Source: an uncultured Parvimonas sp.
GTDB lineage: Bacteria; Bacillota; Clostridia; Tissierellales; Peptoniphilaceae
Reading direction: 5' to 3'
Assembly: GCA_902470455.1 (NCBI GenBank)
Contig: CABRGI010000020.1
Span: 1 to 9,455, forward strand
DNA: 9,455 bases
Part shown: in pieces, positions 1 through 4,577 of the stretch
How the letters are laid out: every line of letters starts with the position of its first letter
Numbering within the stretch: the first letter of the stretch is position 1
The notes under the pieces: generated by a model
Seen by the model: only the letters and a program-made list of their open reading frames with translations
What the model was told of the DNA's origin: nothing
Databases searched by the model: none
Translations under genes and position numbers: made by a program

Positions 1-13
1 CAGGTAATCGTAA

Positions 14-90
14 CGGGGTGTAGCGCAGTTTGGTAGCGCACGTGGTTTGGGACCATGGGGCCGGGAGTTCGAATCTTCTCACCCCGACCA
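14..90 (+). tRNA. tRNA-Pro (anticodon TGG), with encoded CCA
   Basis: The full cloverleaf can be folded by hand. The acceptor stem 14-20 pairs with 80-86 in seven perfect pairs. The D-stem is 23-26 with 36-39. The anticodon stem is 41-45 with 53-57, including one G-T pair. The seven-base anticodon loop 46-52 carries TGG at 48-50, which reads proline CCN codons. The T-stem is 63-67 with 75-79, around a TTCGAAT loop. The discriminator base A87 is followed by a genome-encoded CCA at 88-90. No promoter is visible in the 13 bases before it, so it is probably the last gene of a transcript that starts outside the window. Confidence 0.97.
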
Positions 91-123
91 ATTCCTATGA
101 GTTTTGCTCATAGGAATTTTTTT
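91..123 (+). terminator. Intrinsic terminator of the tRNA transcript
   Basis: A perfect 11-bp stem (91-101 with 107-117) has the loop TTTTG and runs straight into a T tract at 117-123. It begins on the base after the tRNA CCA end, so it ends tRNA transcription and separates it from the DUF1858 gene. Confidence 0.93.
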
Positions 124-153
124 ATGTAATTTTTTATTTTGTTTCAAATGCAA

Positions 154-182
154 CAGATTTTCAATACAAATAAGGCTATAAT
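154..182 (+). promoter_or_regulatory. Probable promoter of the DUF1858 gene
   Basis: A perfect -10 hexamer TATAAT lies at 177-182, 66 bp before the ATG. The matching -35 position (154-159, CAGATT) is a poor fit to TTGACA, so the -10 carries the call. A promoter is expected here because the tRNA terminator closes the upstream transcript. Confidence 0.5.
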
Positions 183-248
183 ATTATTAACATAAATAAT
201 AAATCGAATAAAGAGTAATTAAATTGATTAGAGAAAAGGAGAAATACT

Positions 249-467
249 ATGAAATTAGAAAAAAGTACAAAAATTGGTGAATTATTAGAACAACATCCAG
301 AAGTTAAGGACTTTTTAAAAACTTTAAACCCAGAATATTCAAATCTTGATAATCCAGAATTATTTGCAATGATGAAAGATATTGCAACTCTTGAAATGAT
401 TGCTATTAAAGGTGGATTTGAATTTGACGAATTAAAAGAAAAGTTAGAAAACTTTATTAATGCTTAA
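249..467 (+). CDS. DUF1858 domain-containing small protein
   Basis: A 72-residue soluble protein with no signal peptide or membrane segment. It fits the DUF1858 pattern along its whole length: an N-terminal TKIGELLEQHPEVKDFL segment (residues 7-23), an LNPEYSNLDNPEL stretch (25-38), then ATLEMIAIKGGFEFDELKEK (46-65), as also found at the start of larger DUF438/hemerythrin-type proteins. The molecular function of the family is not established. Many members carry cysteines suited to metal or redox chemistry; this one has none. The start is well supported: AGGAG at 237-241 lies 7 nt before the ATG. It is monocistronic, with its own -10 upstream and a terminator 18 nt after the stop. Confidence 0.85.
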   Translation: MKLEKSTKIGELLEQHPEVKDFLKTLNPEYSNLDNPELFAMMKDIATLEMIAIKGGFEFDELKEKLENFINA

Positions 468-485
468 ACGCATCCATACTAAGAC

Positions 486-514
486 AAAAAAAGCAGGGAT
501 TTCCCCTGCTTTTT
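486..514 (+). terminator. Intrinsic terminator of the DUF1858 gene
   Basis: Stem AGCAGGG (492-498) pairs with CCCTGCT (504-510) around the loop ATTTC, extended by an A tract before and T tract (510-514) after. The same hairpin recurs almost unchanged at 1723-1749, at the far end of the repeat array. Confidence 0.9.
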
Positions 515-553
515 GCTTGTTTTAAAGTATGATTTATAGCATTATTCCAAATG

Positions 554-660
554 ATGTATCTTCGATACATTTTAGTTTTGCTTATTTACAAGCAAAACTA
601 TGAGATTTCTCCGCTACACTCTACTTCGCTACGCTTCGTTACGTTACGGTCGAAATGACG
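554..660 (+). repeat. Palindromic unit 1 (forward, 8-pentamer core)
   Basis: Short hairpin 554-570 (ATGTATC, loop TTC, GATACAT). Long hairpin 573-600, with an 11-bp perfect stem TAGTTTTGCTT and a 6-nt loop. The 60-nt core is 601-660, with arms ATTTC near its start and GAAAT near its end. Read on the minus strand, the core is a 12-nt head, eight pentamers of loose consensus CGWAR, and an 8-nt tail. Positions 554-609 match 1130-1184 except for one extra T, so this part was copied recently. Confidence 0.85.
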
Positions 661-733
661 TATAAAGTAAGTATCTTTGTTTAAGAGATAGACGTTAACA
701 GTAAATAAATTTCATATTTTATTAATAATTTAC
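657..733 (+). repeat. Spacer repeat, copy 1 of 4 (diverged)
   Basis: This sequence begins with the GACG that closes unit 1 and aligns with the stretches starting at 828, 1290 and 1581. Shared landmarks are GACGT, an AAGTAAGTATCTT-like segment, an ACGTTAA motif (here GACGTTAACAG), AAATAAA and an AT-rich end. It is the more diverged of the first three copies. No coding potential was seen. Confidence 0.55.
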
Positions 734-782
734 TAAAAAATTCCCATAGATATTGTATAAAATTATATAAAAACTGCCTCAA

Positions 783-970
783 ACCTACTATTGCTTGTAA
801 CCAAGCAAAGTTAGGGCTAGATTGAATGACGTTTAAGGAAATACCTTAGATTATTAGCTTAACGTTAAAGATAAATAAATTCTAAAAAGTGTTAATAATT
901 ATAAATAAAACAAAATAATTCACGTCATAGCACTTTAATATGAAAATCATCACTACACGTCATTTCGACC
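783..970 (+). repeat. Composite interior repeat, copy A
   Basis: This aligns with 1223-1431 over its whole length. The landmarks occur in the same order: an imperfect hairpin at 784-814 (CCTACTATTGCTTG against CAAGCAAAGTTAGG), GCTAGATT, GACGTTTAAGGAAATACCTT, the 10-bp palindrome TTAACGTTAA at 859-868, AAAACAAAATA, TTCACGTCATAGCAC and finally ACACGTCAT. Compared with copy B, the core between GCTAGATT and GACG has collapsed to GAAT, with both loop and one arm gone. It is followed directly by the reverse unit at 958-1052. Confidence 0.75.
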
Positions 971-1052
971 GAAACGAAACGTAGTGAAGTGAAGTGGAGA
1001 AATCTCAACTATTATTTGTTTACAAATAATAGTAAGTCCTGTAAAGGACTTA
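958..1052 (-). repeat. Palindromic unit 2 (reverse, 6-pentamer core)
   Basis: This is the same three-part unit in opposite orientation. The 50-nt core is 958-1007 (arms ATTTC/GAAAT, six pentamers between the 12-nt head and 8-nt tail). The long hairpin 1008-1033 (ACTATTATTTG, loop TTTA, CAAATAATAGT) has a perfect 11-bp stem but a sequence different from unit 1. The short hairpin 1033-1052 (TAAGTCCT/AGGACTTA) again pairs perfectly with a different sequence. With unit 1 it forms the inverted ends of a 499-bp composite element. Confidence 0.85.
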
Positions 1053-1129
1053 TATAAAAATAAAACAGCTATATATAATTACAACGAAATTATCCTAAAG
1101 ACTTTTAATAAATAAGTTTTTTACATTGT

Positions 1130-1222
1130 ATGTATCTTCGATACATTTAGTTTTGCTTATTTACAAGCAAAACTATGAGATTTCCAGAGCAATTGTATCA
1201 AAAGATACAACGATTCCGTCAG
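1130..1222 (+). repeat. Palindromic unit 3 (forward, atypical core)
   Basis: Short hairpin 1130-1146 and long hairpin 1148-1175 have the same sequence as in unit 1. The core begins with the usual TGAGATTTC (1176-1184), then departs. Instead of pentamers it holds another hairpin, TTGTATC (1193-1199) with GATACAA (1204-1210) around AAAA, and ends in CGTCAGA rather than ATGACG. It leads directly into the interior repeat copy B. Confidence 0.75.
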
Positions 1223-1431
1223 ACCTACTATTGCTTGTAAACAAGCAAAGTTAGGGCTAGATTCATTTCGCTATCGATACAGTCGAAATGACGTTTAAGG
1301 AAATACCTTCGATTAGTAGCTTAACGTTAAAGGTAAATAAACATCAAACTATATTTATAATCTTATACAAAACAAAATATTTCACATCATAGCACCTTGC
1401 AAAACAATGCCCTTAACACGTCATCTTGAGC
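1223..1431 (+). repeat. Composite interior repeat, copy B
   Basis: Diverged direct copy of 783-970. It keeps an intact core-like hairpin missing from copy A: ATTTC (1265-1269) pairs with GAAAT (1285-1289), followed by GACG. The imperfect hairpin at 1224-1254 and the palindrome TTAACGTTAA (1321-1330) are conserved. It runs into the reverse unit at 1419-1489, just as copy A runs into unit 2. Confidence 0.75.
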
Positions 1432-1489
1432 AAAGTCGAAAGATCTCAACTATTGCTTGTTTACAAGCAATAGTATTTCTGAAAGAAAT
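1419..1489 (-). repeat. Palindromic unit 4 (reverse, 2-pentamer core)
   Basis: The core 1419-1448 is 30 nt, the shortest, with only two pentamers between the head CGTCATCTTGAG and tail AGATCTCA. Its arms are ATCTT and AAGAT, a pairing different from other units. The long hairpin 1449-1474 (ACTATTGCTTG, loop TTTA, CAAGCAATAGT) differs from unit 2 at paired positions with pairing kept. The short hairpin 1475-1489 is ATTTCT/AGAAAT around GAA. Confidence 0.85.
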
Positions 1490-1504
1490 CCTAATAAATT
1501 ATTG

Positions 1505-1584
1505 ATGTATCTTCGATACATTTACTTTTGCTAAAGCAAAAGTATGAGATCTCTCCGCTCCGTTTCACTCCGGTCGAGATGACG
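1505..1584 (+). repeat. Palindromic unit 5 (forward, 4-pentamer core)
   Basis: Short hairpin 1505-1521 is identical to that in units 1 and 3. The long hairpin 1523-1544 (TACTTTTGC, loop TAAA, GCAAAAGTA) carries a compensated G-to-C change at its third position compared with unit 1. The 40-nt core 1545-1584 has arms ATCTC and GAGAT with four pentamers between. The GACGT at 1581 starts the fourth spacer copy. Confidence 0.85.
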
Positions 1585-1647
1585 TGTTAGGGGAAATTTT
1601 TTCAAAGATTATGACGTAAAAAATTTTATTTTATACTCATATTATTG

Positions 1648-1704
1648 ATGTATATTCTATATATTTAGTTTTGCTAAATCAAAAATATGAAATTTCCACA
1701 GTCA
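1648..1704 (+). repeat. Palindromic unit 6 (forward, decayed)
   Basis: The short hairpin 1648-1664 (ATGTATA, loop TTC, TATATAT) still folds, with one G-T pair and a compensated closing pair. The long hairpin 1666-1687 has two mismatches. The core is reduced to TGAAATTTCCACAGTCA. It lies 19 bp before the terminator that closes the array. Confidence 0.6.
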
Positions 1705-1722
1705 TTTTTATACAAGTGTACT

Positions 1723-1749
1723 AAAAAAGCAGGGATTTCCCTGCTTTTT
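1723..1749 (-). terminator. Intrinsic terminator of the helicase-methyltransferase transcript
   Basis: Stem AGCAGGG (1728-1734) pairs with CCCTGCT (1739-1745) around ATTT. The A tract 1723-1728 becomes the U tract on the minus strand, and the T tract 1745-1749 allows it to work on plus as well. It lies 9 nt beyond the methyltransferase stop codon. Its sequence nearly duplicates the terminator at 486-514. Confidence 0.9.
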
Positions 1750-1758
1750 ACTTTATTC

Positions 1759-2463
1759 TTATTCTTTTTCCGTAAATTTATACATTGCTATTGAACTTGC
1801 AATTGGTAAATTAAAGCTGTCTATGTCTTCGCTCTGTTCTATAAATACAGGTGTTGTACCTTTTAAGTCAAAGTTTTCAAGTCCATGTGATTCATTTCCG
1901 AACATCAATGTAAAAGGCTTTTTAATCTCCACAGCTTTTAAAGAAACTGAATCTTTATTTAAAATGAAAGAGTAGATATTATTTTCTTCAAAAGTTTTTT
2001 TGTATTCTTCAAAGTTTTTAAAGATTTCTACATTCATCTTAAAGATTGCTCCCATTGATGCTCTAACAGTTTTAGGATCAAAAACATCACAACCGTCAAT
2101 TATTGCAATATTTTTAAAGCCGAAGCCCAATGCTGTTCGTAAAATTGTACCTAAATTTCCCTTATCTCTCGGCTCACATAATAGTATGTGATTGTCTTTT
2201 TTTATCTTGGCAAAGTTCTTTTCAAAAACTCCTATTACGAATGTATTTTCCTTGCTTTGAAGTTTATTTACAATTTTATCATTATAAATTAAATTAATTC
2301 CTTTTTCATCACAGATTTTTTCAAGTCTTTCCTTGTCGTCGTATTTTGAATGTACCAAAACTGCTATAGTCTTGTATTTCTTTGACTGCAAAAGCTCGAT
2401 AGTCGGGAAAGCTCCCATTGTGTATGAAAAATTCAAATCTTTTTTATATTTACAAAATTCCAT
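1759..2463 (-). CDS. TrmH/SpoU-family RNA 2'-O-ribose methyltransferase
   Basis: A 234-residue enzyme predicted to transfer methyl from S-adenosylmethionine to a ribose 2'-OH in rRNA or tRNA. Residues about 20-90 look like a SpoU substrate-binding domain. The SPOUT catalytic domain follows with all three motifs: EPRDKGNLGTILRTALGFG at 97-115 (Asn103 and catalytic-type Arg109), FGNESHGL at 188-195, and the cofactor-knot segment SFNLPIASSIAMY at 216-228 (Asn218). Its RNA target cannot be told from sequence. The start follows a modest AAGG site. It is the second gene of a transcript, 25 nt after the DEAD-box helicase stop, so expression may depend on read-through from the helicase promoter. The pairing suggests a role in ribosome or tRNA maturation. 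Confidence 0.88.
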   Translation of the reverse strand: MEFCKYKKDLNFSYTMGAFPTIELLQSKKYKTIAVLVHSKYDDKERLEKICDEKGINLIYNDKIVNKLQSKENTFVIGVFEKNFAKIKKDNHILLCEPRDKGNLGTILRTALGFGFKNIAIIDGCDVFDPKTVRASMGAIFKMNVEIFKNFEEYKKTFEENNIYSFILNKDSVSLKAVEIKKPFTLMFGNESHGLENFDLKGTTPVFIEQSEDIDSFNLPIASSIAMYKFTEKE

Positions 2464-2488
2464 AATTTACCTTAATTTTCTTGAAAAT

Positions 2489-4225
2489 TTATCTTCTCTT
2501 TTTATCACGTTTAGACTTTTCGCCCTTTTTGTCTTTTTTATCTTTCTTATTTTTATCTTTTGACTTTGCAGAAAATTTAGAAGAGTCTTCCTTTTTGTTT
2601 GCAAGTTCAACTAAAACTTTAAAGCCTTTAATATGAGAATTGTTTAGGTTATTAACCGCTTCTTTAAGAGCATTTTTATGAATATTTACAAAGCTGAACT
2701 TTTCAAAAATTTCAATATCTCCAATATCTCTTGAGCTGATATTTGCATCATTACAAAGTGCAGAAACAATATGTCTTTGAGAAACTCCCTTTCTTGAACC
2801 TATGTTGATATAAATTCTTCCGGAATTCTTTTCAGTAACATTTGACTTTCCACCATTGTTAGAAATAGAAGTCTTATCATTTCCTTTTTTCTTATTCTTC
2901 TTAATATCTACATCCATAAGTTCTTCGTGGTTATTAAGTTTATTATTTTCATTATAATGTTTTAAAAGACAAGCTGCAATATCAATCGGTGAATAATCTT
3001 CACTCATTAGAATATTTATTAGATTTAATTCTTTTGTATGCTCATTTTTATTGATTTCTTCCTTGATGTCCTCCATAAATCTTTCTTCATGTCTTTTAAT
3101 CAAGTCTTTAAGAGTTGGCATATCTCTTTTTTCTATTTTAGTTTTTGTGTATTTTTGAATTTGAGATAAAGTATTCATTTCTCTTGGAGAAACAAAACTT
3201 ATCGCAGTTCCTTCTCTACCGGCTCTTGCAGTTCTACCGATTCTATGAACATAGTATTCCACATCTTGAGGCATATCGTAATTTATAACTAAATCTACAT
3301 CATCAACATCAATTCCACGAGCTGCAACATCTGTCGCAACTAGGATATCAATTGTAGAATTTCTAAATTTATTCATTACTCCATCTCTTTGGATTTGTTT
3401 TAAATCTCCATGAAGTCCGTCTGCAAAATATCCACGAGATTGAAGTCCCGCAGTTAAATCATCAACCATTTTTTTAGTATTACAAAAAACAACAGTAAGT
3501 TTTGGATTTTGAACATCTAAAATACGGGATAAGATTTCAAGTTTCATATTATGCTTAAGTGCAAAATAGTATTGAGTTACCTTTGGAACTGTCAATTCCT
3601 TTGGTACAACTTTTATAAGTCTTGGTTCGCTTTGATATCTTGCTGCAAAATCCATCATTTCTTGATCCATTGTAGCAGAGAAGAAAGTTGTTTGTCTTTC
3701 ATAAGGCAAAAAGCCTATAATTTTTTCAATATCTTCTCTAAAACCCATATCAAACATTTCATCCGCTTCATCTAATACAAAAGTTCTAATATTTTCTGTT
3801 TTTAAAGTTTTTCTCTTAATATGGTCAATAACACGTCCCGGAGTTCCTACAATAACTTGAACTCCCATTTTTAAAGAACGGATTTGTCTTTCTATCGGTT
3901 GTCCTCCATAAATTGGAACAACAGTAACTCCTTTATATTTTGCAAGTTTTGAAATTTCTTCCGCAACTTGTATTGACAATTCTCTTGTTGGACAAAGTAC
4001 CATTGCTTGAGTTGTCTTATTATGTCTATCTACTTTTTCTACTATTGGAATACCGAAAGACGCTGTCTTTCCTGTTCCTGTTTGTGCTTGACCGATAATG
4101 TCTTCATCATTTAACATAGTCGGAATAGCTTGTTTTTGAATTGGAGAAGGCTCTTCAAAGCCCATTTCAACAACGGCTTTTAAAACTTCCTTCGACAAAT
4201 TAAAATCATTAAAATTTTCTATCAT
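2489..4225 (-). CDS. DEAD-box ATP-dependent RNA helicase with DbpA-type RNA-binding domain
   Basis: A 578-residue cytoplasmic RNA helicase expected to remodel structured RNA, probably rRNA. The two RecA-like domains carry the full motif set: Q motif near residues 6-30, AQTGTGKT (47-54), PTREL (79-83), TPGR (128-131), DEAD (152-155), SAT (183-185), ATDVAARGID (297-306) and HRIGRTARAG (327-336). After a linker with a Lys/Asn-rich stretch, residues about 469-541 match the DbpA RNA-binding domain, which in DbpA/YxiN homologues recognises 23S rRNA. The last 35 residues are a very basic Lys/Asp/Ser tail. Domain order fits the CsdA/DeaD/YxiN group; the exact orthologue is uncertain. Start: GGAAAGGA lies just before the ATG. 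A long leader with a terminator-like hairpin precedes it. Co-transcribed with the methyltransferase gene. Confidence 0.95.
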   Translation of the reverse strand: MIENFNDFNLSKEVLKAVVEMGFEEPSPIQKQAIPTMLNDEDIIGQAQTGTGKTASFGIPIVEKVDRHNKTTQAMVLCPTRELSIQVAEEISKLAKYKGVTVVPIYGGQPIERQIRSLKMGVQVIVGTPGRVIDHIKRKTLKTENIRTFVLDEADEMFDMGFREDIEKIIGFLPYERQTTFFSATMDQEMMDFAARYQSEPRLIKVVPKELTVPKVTQYYFALKHNMKLEILSRILDVQNPKLTVVFCNTKKMVDDLTAGLQSRGYFADGLHGDLKQIQRDGVMNKFRNSTIDILVATDVAARGIDVDDVDLVINYDMPQDVEYYVHRIGRTARAGREGTAISFVSPREMNTLSQIQKYTKTKIEKRDMPTLKDLIKRHEERFMEDIKEEINKNEHTKELNLINILMSEDYSPIDIAACLLKHYNENNKLNNHEELMDVDIKKNKKKGNDKTSISNNGGKSNVTEKNSGRIYINIGSRKGVSQRHIVSALCNDANISSRDIGDIEIFEKFSFVNIHKNALKEAVNNLNNSHIKGFKVLVELANKKEDSSKFSAKSKDKNKKDKKDKKGEKSKRDKKRR

Positions 4226-4320
4226 ATTTTTTCCTTTCCTTTTTCGTGAACCTTAACGTTAGTTCCGAAAGAAAAAGACAAAAACAAACTACACATTAAA
4301 CATCACGACATATTACGAGC

Positions 4321-4347
4321 AAAAAATTTAGGAGTATAATTACTCCT
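4321..4347 (-). promoter_or_regulatory. Terminator-like hairpin in the helicase 5' leader (possible attenuator)
   Basis: On the minus strand AGGAGTA (4347-4341) pairs perfectly with TACTCCT (4336-4330) around a 4-nt loop. It is followed by AAA and a run of six T (4326-4321). It sits about 15 nt after the expected transcription start and 96 nt before the start codon. The three A before the T run weaken it as a full terminator. Attenuation or leader structure is inference. Confidence 0.45.
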
Positions 4348-4364
4348 TTACTGCTCAAGTGTAT

Positions 4365-4394
4365 ATTATACCATAAAAAGATATCTATTTTCAA
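4365..4394 (-). promoter_or_regulatory. Promoter of the helicase-methyltransferase operon
   Basis: On the minus strand, -35 TTGAAA (4394-4389, 5/6 match) and a perfect -10 TATAAT (4370-4365) are separated by 18 bp. Predicted transcription starts near 4358, giving a leader of about 130 nt, long for such a gene. Leaders this long are known for cold-inducible DEAD-box helicase genes. Confidence 0.75.
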
Positions 4395-4416
4395 GTAATA
4401 TCTACAATTTATTAAA

Positions 4417-4441
4417 CTTATCCACAAAAATTGTGGATAAG
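4417..4441. promoter_or_regulatory. Inverted pair of consensus DnaA boxes
   Basis: TTATCCACA at 4418-4426 and TGTGGATAA at 4432-4440 are both perfect 9-mers of the strongest DnaA box, in opposite orientation and separated by 5 bp. Together they form an 11-bp perfect inverted repeat around AAA. A third, degenerate box (AGAGGATAA, 7 of 9) follows at 4443-4451 in the same orientation and 11 bp from the second. They lie between divergent promoters, 23 bp upstream of the helicase -35. DnaA control or titration is inferred; no origin genes are in the window. The same sequence could alternatively be another factor's operator or a hairpin. Confidence 0.6.
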
Positions 4442-4465
4442 TAGAGGATAAAAATTTAAACTAAC

Positions 4466-4484
4466 GATATTTTAATAAAATATC
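4466..4484. promoter_or_regulatory. 19-bp perfect palindrome upstream of the lipoprotein promoter
   Basis: GATATTTTA (4466-4474) and TAAAATATC (4476-4484) are perfect inverted arms around A4475. The palindrome ends 11 bp before the -35 at 4496, a common place for an activator or repressor site. AT-rich background raises the chance of coincidence, but nine paired positions with G-C ends are notable. Confidence 0.4.
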
Positions 4485-4495
4485 TTATAAATATG

Positions 4496-4524
4496 TTGAC
4501 TTTATTTTTTTTTTGTGATACTGT
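4496..4524 (+). promoter_or_regulatory. Promoter of the small ORF and lipoprotein gene
   Basis: A -35 TTGACT (4496-4501, 5/6) and a 17-bp spacer rich in T lead to -10 TACTGT (4519-4524). The -10 is preceded by TGA, giving the extended -10 form TGnTAnnnT. Transcription would start near 4531, about 47 nt before the small ORF. Confidence 0.6.
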
Positions 4525-4577
4525 AGTAATAGAAAGTCAGTTCACCTTAATGCTGTAAAATTGTTTTGGAGGTTATT

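Larger units (their letters stand above)
515..1722. repeat. Gene-free array of modular palindromic repeat units
   Basis: No convincing gene lies in this 1.2 kb: reading frames are short and lack ribosome binding sites. It is filled with hairpins and diverged repeats. The recurring unit has three parts: a short hairpin of 15-20 nt, a longer hairpin of 22-28 nt, and a core beginning TGAGATYTY and ending in RATGACG. Units run forward at 554-660, 1130-1222, 1505-1584 and (decayed) 1648-1704, and reverse at 958-1052 and 1419-1489. Forward and reverse units pair up, so 554-1052 and 1130-1489 look like two related composite elements with inverted ends. A diverged direct repeat fills both interiors. 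The GTCAT...ATCTC core type resembles interspersed palindromes seen in many unrelated bacteria; I cannot name the family. Function, transcription and mobility are unknown. Confidence 0.85.

Noticed and set aside
554..1704. CRISPR array
   Set aside because: Repeats are irregularly spaced, alternate in orientation and differ in length, and there are no unique spacers of constant size or cas genes.
554..1704. Integron attC array
   Set aside because: The hairpins lack the bipartite R and L boxes in attC layout, there are no gene cassettes between them, and no integrase is in the window.
2000..2563. Plus-strand open frames of 63 and 76 codons
   Set aside because: They lie antisense to the methyltransferase and helicase genes, have no convincing ribosome binding site, and their peptides resemble no family. 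Open frames on the opposite strand of AT-rich genes are expected.
3551..3775. Plus-strand 74-codon frame
   Set aside because: Antisense shadow of the helicase motor domain, which is fully supported on the minus strand by all its motifs.
4417..4441. Intrinsic terminator
   Set aside because: The 11-bp hairpin is not followed by a T run on either strand, and a terminator is not needed between divergent promoters. The perfect DnaA 9-mers explain the sequence better.
4400..4540. Chromosomal replication origin
   Set aside because: Only two good DnaA boxes, no box cluster and no dnaA/dnaN or parAB genes nearby. The boxes are reported, but not an origin.
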